Part shown: piece by piece, positions 24,194 to 33,174 of the stretch
Position numbering within the stretch: position 1 is the first letter of the stretch
How the letters are laid out: each line of letters begins with the position of its first letter
Source: Oscillospiraceae bacterium
GTDB lineage: Bacteria > Bacillota > Clostridia > Oscillospirales > Acutalibacteraceae
DNA: 64,000 bases
Direction: 5' to 3'
NCBI GenBank assembly: GCA_031268095.1
Contig: JAIRXU010000017.1
Span: 124,001 to 188,000 of the forward strand
The notes under the pieces: generated by a model
Seen by the model: the letters and a program-made list of their open reading frames with translations, nothing else
Told to the model about the DNA's origin: nothing
Database searches by the model: none
Program-made: the position numbers and the translations under genes

Positions 24194-25486
24194 GTGACAT
24201 TTTTTTGTTCCACACTGGGCTGCAAAGTCAATCAGTACGAGAGCCAGCTGCTCCAGCAACGGCTGGAACAGGCCGGTTATGCGGCGGCGGAAGACGCGGC
24301 GGCGGATGTGGTCATCGTGAACTCTTGCACAGTAACGAGTGAAAGTGAACGAAAGACACGGCAACTCATCCGTCGATTTCGCAAGCTAAATCGCGACAGT
24401 ATTATTGTCCTCACCGGCTGCGTTCCCCAAGCCAATCCCAGCGCTGCAGAGGATCTGACCGACGCGGATATTATCCTGGGACACGCCGATGCGGCGCGGC
24501 TGCCAGCACTGCTGGAGGATTTCCTGCGGACAGGCGCACGGCAAATCGCCGTCTCTTCTCACCAGCGAGGGGAATCAATGGATGTTACCGCTACGGCCGC
24601 CTTTTCCGGCCGCACCCGCGCCAACGTCAAAATCGAGGACGGCTGCAATCGGCGATGCACCTACTGCATCATTCCGAAGGCACGGGGCTGGGTGCGCTCA
24701 AAGCCTATCAGCGATTTAACTCGTGAGGTCTCTGCCCTCGCCGCCGCCGGATTCGTGGAGGTCGTTCTGGTCGGGATCAATTTGACGGCTTATGGGCAGG
24801 ACTTGGGCTGCGAGCTCTGCGATGCGGTCGAAGTGATTTCACGAATCAGCGAGGTAAAGCGTATCCGTCTTGGCTCCCTGGAACCGGACCGGCTCAGTGA
24901 CGAGCAGCTGGAGCGTTTGGCGGCCTGTCCGCCGCTCTGCCCGCAATTTCATCTGTCCCTGCAAAGCGGCTGCAATCGCACATTGCAGGCAATGGGGCGG
25001 CAGTATACCGCCGAAGATTTTTACGCTTTATCGCGCAAAATTCGCTCGCTGTTTCCAGATGCCAGCATCACAACGGACATGATGGTCGCTTTTCCTGGCG
25101 AAAGTAACGAGGACTTTGCGGCCTCCGTCGCTTTCGCTCATGAAATCGCATTCGAAAAAATCCACGTGTTTCCGTTCTCTCCCCGGCAAGGCACTCCTGC
25201 GGCGGCAATGCCCGGTCAGCTGCCCCGGTCCATCAAGGCAGAACGCTGCCGGCAATTGATGGCCGCCGCCCAGGAGATCCGGACGCGATGGCTGACGGCG
25301 CAGACTGGCAGAACCCTGCTGGTGCTGCCGGAAGAGGCGCACTTGCAGGGCGGTATGCAGGGCTACAGCGCAAATTATACGCCAGTGCGGGTGCTGGACG
25401 CAACGGCAGCAGACCGCAACCGGCTGGTGGACGTGCGGATCATCGGTGTAGAAGAAGACAGTTGCATCGGCACGTTACTTCGTTAA
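24194..25486 (+). CDS. mtaB: tRNA t6A37 methylthiotransferase
   Basis: Radical-SAM enzyme that turns t6A37 into ms2t6A37 in tRNAs reading ANN codons. The N-terminal UPF0004 domain has the first cluster cysteines in FFCSTLGCKVN, VNSCTVT and LTGCVPQ; the radical-SAM triad is CNRRCTYC; a TRAM-like C-terminal region follows. The GTG at 24194 is used because AGGAGG lies eight bases upstream and the product then begins VTFFCSTLGCKVNQYES, like the family. Length 430 residues. The stop codon lies in repeat H. Confidence 0.95.
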   Translation: MTFFCSTLGCKVNQYESQLLQQRLEQAGYAAAEDAAADVVIVNSCTVTSESERKTRQLIRRFRKLNRDSIIVLTGCVPQANPSAAEDLTDADIILGHADAARLPALLEDFLRTGARQIAVSSHQRGESMDVTATAAFSGRTRANVKIEDGCNRRCTYCIIPKARGWVRSKPISDLTREVSALAAAGFVEVVLVGINLTAYGQDLGCELCDAVEVISRISEVKRIRLGSLEPDRLSDEQLERLAACPPLCPQFHLSLQSGCNRTLQAMGRQYTAEDFYALSRKIRSLFPDASITTDMMVAFPGESNEDFAASVAFAHEIAFEKIHVFPFSPRQGTPAAAMPGQLPRSIKAERCRQLMAAAQEIRTRWLTAQTGRTLLVLPEEAHLQGGMQGYSANYTPVRVLDATAADRNRLVDVRIIGVEEDSCIGTLLR

Positions 25487-25590
25487 ATCGTCCAATTGCT
25501 TTCTCTTGCTAAATCAACTTCATCGCGATGAATTTCCTGATGCTTTATCTTGTGAAGCTATCTTCATCGCAGTAAATCGCCTGTCGCCTC
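25470..25590. repeat. Element copy H between mtaB and tmcAL
   Basis: Holds CGTTAAATCG with the mtaB stop codon, the 18-base unit GCTTTCTCTTGCTAAATC (25498-25515) identical to one in copy G, and GATGAATTTCC (25527-25537) as in copies D and E. The tmcAL stop codon and its last codons lie in the right part. Confidence 0.65.
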
Positions 25591-26819
25591 TCTTCCATCC
25601 CGCAGGGCTGCGGAATGGGCATCGCCAGCGCCATCAGATTGGCGGCCCGGCATTCTACCTCAAAAATACGGTGGGCGGTGGCCCCCAAACTGCGGATTGC
25701 GGCGGTGCGGGTCGCAATCCGCAGTGTCGCGCTTTGCTTCGCGAAATTGAGCAGCGCCCGTCCCGCCTCATTGCAGCCCAAGACGGCCAAATATGGCGGC
25801 AATCCGTGCAGGTCGGCAGCCTCTATCCCCAGGAAGGCGTGGAAAAGGATCCGGCGCAGCCGCGCACGGGGGTACCTCCTGCCGCAGGCCATCTCCAATA
25901 TTTCGTCTGGCGACCGGCCTTCTCGCACCGCGCGGCTCAGCAAATGCTCTATGCCTTCCGATACGTCTGGCAACCGGGCAAAATCTGCGGGGAGCATCGT
26001 GCGCCACCGGGCCAGCAGCGCCGCATTTAGCCGGGCCATATCCACCGGCGCGCGGCCATTGGTCAGATCTTCCGCTATCCAGGGCGCTGTCAAGTCGCCG
26101 GGAAGCACAGGTGTTCCTCTCTGTGAAATTTTACGAAGTTCGGGCGAGGGTGCGGTCTCTTCCTCCCCGCTCCGATAAATTTTGCGAAGTTCGGAGGCGG
26201 AGGGGTAGATTTTTTCTGCTTCGGCGGCCTTGCCTTCGGGCAGAATTCCGTCGTGCCCGGCGCCCCGGCGCAGCACCGCCATGGGCCGCATATCCGCGCC
26301 CAAACAGTCCATTGCCGAGAGGTACTCTACCGCCAGCGTGTCATTCGGCCGACGCAGCGCAGCTGCTGCGGAAGGATCCACGTCCCGCAGCGCCTCTTCC
26401 CTGGCCCGGGCAAAAGACGCCCCCTCCCCTATCCTGGTCCGCATGGCCGATTGCACCCCCGGCGATTCCGCCAGCGCCGCCGCTCGGCGCAGAAGGTCCC
26501 CGTCGCCGCATTCGCTGCCGAAACTGAGCCAGTCAACCACCCCCAGGGCCTGAAGCAAGGCCACCCCTCCCCTGGCGAAATCTTGCGCCCGGGCGCAGCT
26601 CCAAGGAGTCGGAAGCCCTAGGATGAGATCCGCGCCGTGCGCCAGCGCTGCGCGGGCGCGCACTTCTTTGCGGCAAAGGGCAAATTCCCCCCGCTGGACT
26701 GTATTCCCGCTCATCACCGCAACAACGTGCGAAGCACCCGCCGCGCGGGTCTGGGCAATATGATAGGCATGACCGGAGTGGAAGGGATTGTATTCGGCGA
26801 TGATTCCAGCGACAAGCAC
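25545..26819 (-). CDS. tmcAL: tRNA(Met) cytidine acetate ligase (YlbM/TmcAL) with an in-frame repeat
   Basis: Makes N4-acetylcytidine at the wobble position of elongator tRNA-Met using acetate and ATP. The nucleotidyl-transferase N-terminus reads AGIIAEYNPFHSGHAYHI, with VVAVMSGNTVQRGE and LILGLPT after it. The second conserved block is normally a single SAS-x-IR motif; here it reads SASELRKIYRSG (residues 207-218) and is followed 17 residues later by SPELRKISQRG. Both copies of ELRKI are encoded by the same 13-base core found between genes at 16-21 kb. Start is GTG 26819 with AAGGGGA upstream. Length 424 residues is near normal. Confidence 0.88.
   Translation of the reverse strand: MLVAGIIAEYNPFHSGHAYHIAQTRAAGASHVVAVMSGNTVQRGEFALCRKEVRARAALAHGADLILGLPTPWSCARAQDFARGGVALLQALGVVDWLSFGSECGDGDLLRRAAALAESPGVQSAMRTRIGEGASFARAREEALRDVDPSAAAALRRPNDTLAVEYLSAMDCLGADMRPMAVLRRGAGHDGILPEGKAAEAEKIYPSASELRKIYRSGEEETAPSPELRKISQRGTPVLPGDLTAPWIAEDLTNGRAPVDMARLNAALLARWRTMLPADFARLPDVSEGIEHLLSRAVREGRSPDEILEMACGRRYPRARLRRILFHAFLGIEAADLHGLPPYLAVLGCNEAGRALLNFAKQSATLRIATRTAAIRSLGATAHRIFEVECRAANLMALAMPIPQPCGMEERRQAIYCDEDSFTR
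26117..26205. repeat. Element copy I inside the tmcAL coding sequence
   Basis: Two cores in the same orientation, ATTTTACGAAGTT (26128-26140) and ATTTTGCGAAGTT (26179-26191), 51 bases (17 codons) apart, with CCTCCCCGCTCC between and GGAGG-rich sequence after each. The minus strand translates through both. Confidence 0.78.
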
Positions 26820-26913
26820 GGCGGAGTCCCCTTCTTGGTGAATTCATGGGTTGAGATTTTTTTGCTGTGACTTTCAATGAAAGCATAGCACAACCGCGGT
26901 GAAAATGCAAGTA

Positions 26914-26942
26914 TTTACAAACGGAGCGCATTCGTGTATACT
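26914..26942 (+). promoter_or_regulatory. Vegetative promoter of the radC-like gene
   Basis: TTTACA (26914-26919), a 17-base spacer and TATACT (26937-26942), about 55 bases upstream of the start codon. Confidence 0.7.
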
Positions 26943-26999
26943 TAACTGGGACTCAAGTCAGACCGATCAAACTCTCCAGACCGCCAGGGGGAATTTATC

Positions 27000-27680
27000 A
27001 TGCATGAGGATCATCGGAAACGGGTGCGGGAACGGTTTTTGCGGAGCGGCCTCCGGGATTTCCCGCCGCACAATGTCCTGGAACTGCTGCTGTTTTTTTC
27101 CGTTCCCCGGCAGGACACCAACGAAACCGCCCACCGGTTGCTGGACCGCTTCGGCTCCCTGCCCGCCGTGCTGGACGCGCCGCCGGAAGAATTGCAGAAG
27201 GTCGAAGGGATTGGGGAAGCGTCGGCGACGCTGATCACTCTGGTTTCGCAGGTCGCCAAGCGCTACCTGATGGAGTCTGCGCAGGATAAACTTTCCTTCG
27301 ACTCCACCCATGCGTTTCACACCTTCGTCAAGTCTCAGTTCCTGGGAAGCAACCAGGAGGCCGCCTATCTGCTCAGCCTAGATAGCGCCGGGCATCTGCT
27401 GCACTGCTCCGCGGTCTCGCTGGGGACAAAACATGCGGTCCAGCTCGACAACCGCACCCTGCTGGAAACCGCTTTCCGTCACAACGCCACCAAAACCGTC
27501 CTGGCGCACAACCACCCCAGCGGCGTTGCCTCCCCGTCCCAGGAAGACATCTTGCTGACCGAGTCGGCGGCGCGTCTGTTCCGGGGCGTCAACATCCAAC
27601 TTCTGGATCATCTGATTGTCGCCGGCGGCGACTGCTTCTCTATGGCTTCACACCCAAAGTTTATGGCGATATTCCTATAA
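27000..27680 (+). CDS. radC: RadC-family JAB-domain protein
   Basis: A 226-residue protein with an N-terminal UPF0758 helical domain containing a helix-hairpin-helix (EELQKVEGIGEASATLI) and a C-terminal JAB/JAMM metal-hydrolase domain with HNHPSGVASPSQED. The family was named for DNA repair, but its biochemical role is unsettled. AGGGGG precedes the ATG. It is followed by the binding-protein gene 16 bases later, so both probably share the upstream promoter. Confidence 0.92.
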   Translation: MHEDHRKRVRERFLRSGLRDFPPHNVLELLLFFSVPRQDTNETAHRLLDRFGSLPAVLDAPPEELQKVEGIGEASATLITLVSQVAKRYLMESAQDKLSFDSTHAFHTFVKSQFLGSNQEAAYLLSLDSAGHLLHCSAVSLGTKHAVQLDNRTLLETAFRHNATKTVLAHNHPSGVASPSQEDILLTESAARLFRGVNIQLLDHLIVAGGDCFSMASHPKFMAIFL

Positions 27681-27696
27681 AGGAGATGCATTGCTT

Positions 27697-28989
27697 ATGA
27701 AAAAAGAACGGCAAGGCCTACTGCCCAAAACCTCCCTGCCCCGCTGGAAGACACTGCTGCTCATTTTGTGCGCTGTCGTCAGCGCGGCACACCTGGTCTT
27801 TGCGCTGCTCTTCGGCGCAGTCGTGGTTCAAACGCTGACGGATGACAACCTATCTCTTATCGCCGGGAGCGAAGAAAACCGGAACCGCTACCGCAAACAG
27901 AGCAAGAACGCGCTCCCTGACAAACTCTGGATTTCGAACAATAACCCCAACATTAACCAATCTCTGGGGCGGGACAAGAACTGGCGGCAGATCGTGCAAA
28001 ACAGCGCGTTCCGGTTGGGCGCGCTGGAGCCGGACAGCGCGTACTCTTACTACGCCCACCCTGTCATTCAGACGGGCGGGACGTATCCGGTCATTGACGG
28101 CTCCACGGTCATGATCCCTCTGGCGATCGAGTGTGTCCGGCAGCACTGGGGAATACGCAACGATACCAACGAACGCAATGTTGTGCAGTTTTCCACCACC
28201 CATGACGCCTACGTCAAGCTGTTCCAGCGGGAGACGGGCAACTGTTTCTGGTTTGTCCCATTGGAGCGGGAGAATGAAGTGGTTTACGACACAGATTCCA
28301 TGTCCGGCCCGCACTTCAGCGAATTCGATCAGGCCGCCTATTATGTCAACCCCGGGCGGGCAGTGGACCTCTTCCTGGGAACCGCGCCCTCCCCGGCGGA
28401 ACTGGCGCTGGCGGCGCAAAACGGCGTCACGCCCGTTATCCGGCCCGTCTGCTGGGACGCGCTGGTACTCATCACCCACAAGAACAACCCTGTCGAGAGC
28501 CTCACCCAAGATCAGGTGATCGGAATCTTCTCTGGGCGGATCCGGAACTGGAAGGAAGTCGGGGGGCCGGACCAGGCCATTCAGGCCTATCAGCGGGAAC
28601 CGGACTCCGGCAGCCAAACAGGCATGGAAGAACTGGTCATGCGGGGCGTTCCCATGGCGGACCCCCAGACGGTTCTTGTGATTGAGGGTATGGCGGGCCT
28701 GGTAGAACGCGTCGCGGAATACCAGAACGGCCGGGCCAGTCTGGGCTACTCCTATCGCTATTATGTGGACCGGCTCTATAAAAATGACAGCATCAAGGTA
28801 CTGCGCATCGACGGCACGGCCCCGGACGACGAGGCCATCCGCAGCGGGCGCTATCCTTACGGCGTCCGCTATGTCGGCGTGATCCGTCAAGGCGAGGAAA
28901 ATCAGCCCGGCGGACTCTTCTTGGACTGGCTGCTCTCCGCTGAGGGGCAGGCTTGCATTCGTCAGGCCGGGTATTTGCCCCTACAGTAA
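27697..28989 (+). CDS. PstS-like substrate-binding protein
   Basis: A 430-residue protein with an N-terminal membrane anchor (~18-45) and an extracytoplasmic periplasmic-binding fold. The C-terminal half has the phosphate-binding PstS layout: DALVLITHKNNPVESLTQDQVIGIFSGRIRNWKEVGG, then YQREPDSGSQTGMEELVM, and GYSYRYYV near the end. No permease or ATPase genes follow, so it may be an orphan binder or sensor; phosphate as ligand is inferred from the SGS motif. ATG 27697 follows AAAGGAGATG. Confidence 0.82.
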   Translation: MKKERQGLLPKTSLPRWKTLLLILCAVVSAAHLVFALLFGAVVVQTLTDDNLSLIAGSEENRNRYRKQSKNALPDKLWISNNNPNINQSLGRDKNWRQIVQNSAFRLGALEPDSAYSYYAHPVIQTGGTYPVIDGSTVMIPLAIECVRQHWGIRNDTNERNVVQFSTTHDAYVKLFQRETGNCFWFVPLERENEVVYDTDSMSGPHFSEFDQAAYYVNPGRAVDLFLGTAPSPAELALAAQNGVTPVIRPVCWDALVLITHKNNPVESLTQDQVIGIFSGRIRNWKEVGGPDQAIQAYQREPDSGSQTGMEELVMRGVPMADPQTVLVIEGMAGLVERVAEYQNGRASLGYSYRYYVDRLYKNDSIKVLRIDGTAPDDEAIRSGRYPYGVRYVGVIRQGEENQPGGLFLDWLLSAEGQACIRQAGYLPLQ

Positions 28990-29004
28990 ATCGACCCCAT
29001 CCTC

Positions 29005-29032
29005 ATCCGCCGCTTCCGCGGCGGATTTTTTT
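29005..29032 (+). terminator. Rho-independent terminator after the PstS-like gene
   Basis: ATCCGCCGC, a TTCC loop and GCGGCGGAT followed by seven T. Confidence 0.92.
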
Positions 29033-29065
29033 GTGCTGGATGCCGGAAAATCAAGCGCTATCTAC

Positions 29066-29101
29066 TTGCTTTTTGGTGGATAATATGATATTCTATATCA
29101 T
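29066..29101 (+). promoter_or_regulatory. iolD promoter with overlapping palindromic operator
   Basis: TTGCTT (29066-29071) and TATTCT (29089-29094) are 17 bases apart. A perfect inverted repeat, ATGATAT-TCT-ATATCAT (29085-29101), covers the -10 element, the position expected for a repressor site that controls the catabolic island downstream. Confidence 0.6.
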
Positions 29102-29146
29102 GAATTGATAATTCAAAATGATTAACATAATTGTAGGAGGATTCGT

Positions 29147-31084
29147 ATGCAAACCATGCAATGCACCGTCGCGCAGGCTCTGATTCAGTTCCTAGATCAG
29201 CAATATATCCGTTTCGACGGACGGGAAGAAAAATTTGTTGATGGCGTGGCCACCATTTTCGGTCATGGCATCGTCCTGGGTCTGGGGCAGGCGCTGGACG
29301 CGGCCCCCGGCAGGCTGAACTACTACCAAGGCAAGAACGAGCAGGGCATGGCTCACATGGCGGCAGGCTTCGCCAAGCAGCACAACCGCCGGAAGATCAT
29401 CGCCTGCGCCAGTTCCATCGGCCCCGGCGCGGCCAATATGGTCACCGCCGCGGCTTGCGCCAGCGTCAACAACATCCCTCTCCTTCTGCTGCCGGGCGAC
29501 GCTTTTTCGACCCGCCAGCCAGACCCCGTCCTCCAGCAGCTTGAGCAGGAATACGACGATTCGATCACCACCAACGACGCTTTCCGTCCCGTCTGTAAGT
29601 ATTGGGCCCGGATCAACCGGCCTGAGCAGCTGATGAGCGCCATGATTCATGCCATGCGTGTACTCACCGACCCGGCCCAGACCGGGGCCGTCTGCGTCGC
29701 CCTGCCCCAGGACGTTCAGGGCGAGGCCTATGCTTGGCCGGAAAGCTTCCTGACCAAGCGGGTGCATAAAATTCCGCGCGCCCTGCCGCCTGCCGAAGAA
29801 CTCGAAGAAGCTGTGCGGCAAATCAAGGCCGCCAAACGTCCACTGGTCATTTGCGGCGGCGGCGTACGTTATAGCGAAGCGGGCCTTGCGCTGACGCACT
29901 TTTGCCGGCAGCATCACATTCCCATTGCCGAAACCCAGGCAGGCAAGAGCGCCATGCCCTCTGATAATTCCTATAATCTGGGCGGCATCGGCGTCACGGG
30001 AAACAGCGCCGCCAACGAAATCGCCAAACAAGCGGACCTGATCATTGCCGTCGGCAGCCGCTTGAGCGATTTTACCACCAGTTCCAAGTGGCTGTTTCGC
30101 GAGGAGTGCCAGTTCCTGAATATTAACGTCAACCTGTTCCACGCGCAAAAGCTGGACGCGGCCTATCTGCAGGGCGATGCGCGGGCGGTTTTGGAATCCC
30201 TGCAACTGCGGCTTGCGGCGGAAGGAAACGTGTACCAAAGCGAGTGGGGCGAAGAGATCGCCGCCGCCAAGGCTGGCTGGGCCAAAGAAATGGCGGCGCT
30301 GGCGGCCTACCACTATGAGCATGACAATCCGTTCGAGACGATCGTTCAGGCCAAAGATCCCGCCAGTGTGAACGACTTCATTCGGGACTTGGGCGGGACG
30401 CTGACCCAGACGGAGGCCCTTTGCCTCCTCCGCGAACGTATCGCTCCAGACGCCATCGTCGTCGGGGCCAGCGGCAGCTTGCCCGGCGATATGCAGCGTA
30501 TGTGGGAAACCAACGCGCGGGACAGTTACCATATGGAATACGGATATTCCTGCATGGGTTACGAAATCGCCGCCGCACTGGGCTGCAAGCTGGCCGACCC
30601 GACGAAAGAAGTCTACGCCATGGTCGGCGACGGCAGTTTCCTGATGCTTCACAGCGAACTGGTAACCGCCATTCAGGAAGGCCAAAAAATCAACGTCGTG
30701 GTGTTCGACAACGCGGGCTTCGGCTGCATCAACAATCTGGAAATGAATCACGGCGTGGGCAATTTCGGCACGGAATTCCGCTGCCGGGACGAACGCGGCA
30801 ACCTCAGCGGCGCGATGCTCAACATCGACTACGCCGGTATCGGCGAGGCGCTGGGGGCCGTAGGGTTCCGCGCCAAGAACAAAGAAGACCTCATTGCCGC
30901 GCTGGAAGCCAGCAAAAACGAATCCCGCTGTACGGTCATTGACCTGAAGGTTCTGCCAAAAACCATGACAGACGGCTATGGCAGCTGGTGGAACTGCGGG
31001 GTATCCGCCGTGAATGTCAGCGACAAAGGCGCGGCGTCCTATGCGGAAATTGAGGCTCAGCGCCGGAAAGCGAAACAGTACTGA
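29147..31084 (+). CDS. iolD: 3D-(3,5/4)-trihydroxycyclohexane-1,2-dione hydrolase
   Basis: Thiamine-diphosphate enzyme that opens the cyclitol ring of trihydroxycyclohexanedione to 5-deoxyglucuronate in myo-inositol breakdown. At 645 residues it has the family length. The N-terminal domain shows GKNEQGMAHMAAGFAKQ with the cofactor-activating glutamate, and the C-terminal ThDP motif runs from GDGSFLMLHSEL to the asparagine in DNAGFGCINN. AGGAGG precedes the ATG. It leads the plus-strand island; IolC and IolJ, for the later steps, are encoded at 49.7-51.7 kb. Confidence 0.95.
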   Translation: MQTMQCTVAQALIQFLDQQYIRFDGREEKFVDGVATIFGHGIVLGLGQALDAAPGRLNYYQGKNEQGMAHMAAGFAKQHNRRKIIACASSIGPGAANMVTAAACASVNNIPLLLLPGDAFSTRQPDPVLQQLEQEYDDSITTNDAFRPVCKYWARINRPEQLMSAMIHAMRVLTDPAQTGAVCVALPQDVQGEAYAWPESFLTKRVHKIPRALPPAEELEEAVRQIKAAKRPLVICGGGVRYSEAGLALTHFCRQHHIPIAETQAGKSAMPSDNSYNLGGIGVTGNSAANEIAKQADLIIAVGSRLSDFTTSSKWLFREECQFLNINVNLFHAQKLDAAYLQGDARAVLESLQLRLAAEGNVYQSEWGEEIAAAKAGWAKEMAALAAYHYEHDNPFETIVQAKDPASVNDFIRDLGGTLTQTEALCLLRERIAPDAIVVGASGSLPGDMQRMWETNARDSYHMEYGYSCMGYEIAAALGCKLADPTKEVYAMVGDGSFLMLHSELVTAIQEGQKINVVVFDNAGFGCINNLEMNHGVGNFGTEFRCRDERGNLSGAMLNIDYAGIGEALGAVGFRAKNKEDLIAALEASKNESRCTVIDLKVLPKTMTDGYGSWWNCGVSAVNVSDKGAASYAEIEAQRRKAKQY

Positions 31085-31113
31085 ACAAATTCGACCGAAA
31101 GGGAGCCCTTTTC

Positions 31114-33174
31114 ATGTTCCAAAAACCATCCTTCCCCAAAGCGGCGCTGGCCCTGGCCCTCGGCGGCCTGAGCGGTTTTGCCGCGGCGGACCTCTGGGCC
31201 AACCTGCGGATCAAAGCCCTGCCGGACTTGCCAGAAACCGACGAGGACCCGAACCTCATCCATGACCTGCTGCTGTACCTGGAGCGGCCTGAACTGCGGG
31301 AGCGCGACGGCGTGACGCTGGACGAACCCTACCTCCTCCGGGCCGTCACCCCGGCGAAAGCCATCATTGACGGACGTTTTGACTGTCTGGACTTCCGTAT
31401 GCAGACCCTCCTGCGGCTCCAGTATGCCTATGGAGATACCATCCGTTCTATTTCGCCGGCAACCGCGCAGCTGATCGAAGACGCCTTCCTCGGCGCGAAG
31501 TATTGGATGACCGAACCGGGAGAGGACTCCGTCTGCTTCTGGTCGGAGAACCACCAGCTGCTTTACGCCGTAGCGGAATATTTGGCAGGGCAGTACTGGC
31601 CCGACCGGATCTTTACAAACGACGGGGCCGACGGGCGGGAGCACATGGCTCGGGGACGGCGGCGGATTGGCTATTGGATGAAGCAGCGTTTCACTTACGG
31701 CTATTCGGAATTTAACTCCACCAATTACTACCTCTATAATGTTGGCCCAGCGTCGAATTTTATCGAGTTTGCCGCGCCGGAAGACGCGCCGCTGGCCACC
31801 CGAATGAAGATGTGCCTGGACTTGCTGCTGTACGACGTAGCCACTGGGATGCAGGATTTCACCTTCACCGCGCCAACGGGCCGGGCCTACGTGTACAATA
31901 TGACCGGCTCGTCCGGAGACAGGGTCCGGCTGCTGACGGACGTTCTCTGGGGGCTGCGGGACGACGCGCTGGACAGCACCCATTCCATGATGGTCAACTT
32001 CTACGCAATGTTCCGCCAGGGACTTTACGACTTCCCCGCCGCGCTGCGGGCCATCGCCCTCGACCAAACCCCGCGGGTTCTCCGCTCCTCTCACGGCCTC
32101 AACACCAGCGAACTGCCGGAACATCAATTCATCGGGCATGAGGACTGGCAGATCATGCGGCAGTGGAGCATGGAGGCTTTCACCAACCCTGAAGTGATCC
32201 GCAACACCGTGACTTACCTGGAAAAGAACCGGATGTTCTCCAATAAATTTGTCAATTATTTCAAGATCGTCAACGGCAAATTCCTGCGGCGCCCCCGGAC
32301 CCTGCGCCGCGTAAGTGAAATCAGCCATCCCATGCCAAACGGCATTGCCATCCAGCGGGCCAATCTCTACCTCTGCAAAGCCCCGGGCGTCACCCTCAGC
32401 TGTGTTCAGCGCTACCATCCCGGCTCTTTCGGCGCGCAGCAGTTCCTGCAAACGGCGAATTTCGGCGGGAAGGCCGTCGCTTTCACCACCCATCCCGCGC
32501 GGGAAGAATCGGAACAAACTGTCGGCGGATACCCCGGCTATTGGGCGGGTTACGGCCGCGCGCCGCACATCGTCCAGCACGAAGGGGTGCAGCTGCTGCT
32601 TTTCCGAATTCCCAGACTTCCCGGCTTTCTGGAACTTTACCGCGTCCCGCAGTTCACCCATACGTACCTCCCCGAAGCTTACTTTGACGAAGTAACCGTC
32701 TCGGGCCGTTTCGCCTTTGCCCGGCAAGGGGACGCCTTCCTGGGACTGGTCGGCGGGGCCGAGCTGCAGTATCTCCCCCATTCCCCGGTTTCCGCCAAAG
32801 CTTTCCGCAATGGTCTGGAGGAATATCCCGAAATGCACTTTGACCTGATCCAGGAAGGCGGCCGGCCGTACTGGATCTACGAGATTTCCTCGGAAAAGCG
32901 GGAGAGCTTCGCGGCGTTCCAATCCCGCCTGCAACAAAATCCCGTGTGCTATGACGAAGGCGGAAGCCTTTGCTACCAGAGCGGCGGAAAGACCTACGCC
33001 ACCGAGTTCGGCGGGGATTTCTTCGTTGACGGCGCGGCGCAGCCGCTGGAATACGGACGGTATGAAAGTCCCTATTGCACGGCCGGGCGCGGCGCGCGGG
33101 ATTACATCTTCTCCTGCGGCGGCCACACCCTCCGCCTCAATTACGACGCATGCGTCCGGGAGGTGAGTGAATGA
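31114..33174 (+). CDS. Large conserved protein of unknown function, possibly an alpha/alpha-barrel glycan enzyme
   Basis: A 686-residue protein I do not recognise. It has no clear signal peptide; the N-terminal segment (AALALALGGLSGFAAADLWA) is hydrophobic. Visible motifs are FWSENHQLLY (about residues 145-155), RRRIGYWMKQRF, and YSEFNSTNYYLYNVGPASN, a helical pattern with aromatic and acidic residues like that of alpha/alpha-toroid lyases and hydrolases. It sits between iolD and a GH105 gene that overlaps its stop codon by four bases, so it is probably co-translated with it. A role in oligosaccharide degradation is only an inference from context. Confidence 0.6.
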   Translation: MFQKPSFPKAALALALGGLSGFAAADLWANLRIKALPDLPETDEDPNLIHDLLLYLERPELRERDGVTLDEPYLLRAVTPAKAIIDGRFDCLDFRMQTLLRLQYAYGDTIRSISPATAQLIEDAFLGAKYWMTEPGEDSVCFWSENHQLLYAVAEYLAGQYWPDRIFTNDGADGREHMARGRRRIGYWMKQRFTYGYSEFNSTNYYLYNVGPASNFIEFAAPEDAPLATRMKMCLDLLLYDVATGMQDFTFTAPTGRAYVYNMTGSSGDRVRLLTDVLWGLRDDALDSTHSMMVNFYAMFRQGLYDFPAALRAIALDQTPRVLRSSHGLNTSELPEHQFIGHEDWQIMRQWSMEAFTNPEVIRNTVTYLEKNRMFSNKFVNYFKIVNGKFLRRPRTLRRVSEISHPMPNGIAIQRANLYLCKAPGVTLSCVQRYHPGSFGAQQFLQTANFGGKAVAFTTHPAREESEQTVGGYPGYWAGYGRAPHIVQHEGVQLLLFRIPRLPGFLELYRVPQFTHTYLPEAYFDEVTVSGRFAFARQGDAFLGLVGGAELQYLPHSPVSAKAFRNGLEEYPEMHFDLIQEGGRPYWIYEISSEKRESFAAFQSRLQQNPVCYDEGGSLCYQSGGKTYATEFGGDFFVDGAAQPLEYGRYESPYCTAGRGARDYIFSCGGHTLRLNYDACVREVSE

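Noticed and set aside
29192..30751. Long open frame opposite iolD
   Set aside because: It is antisense to a clear thiamine-diphosphate enzyme and has no ribosome binding site or known motif.
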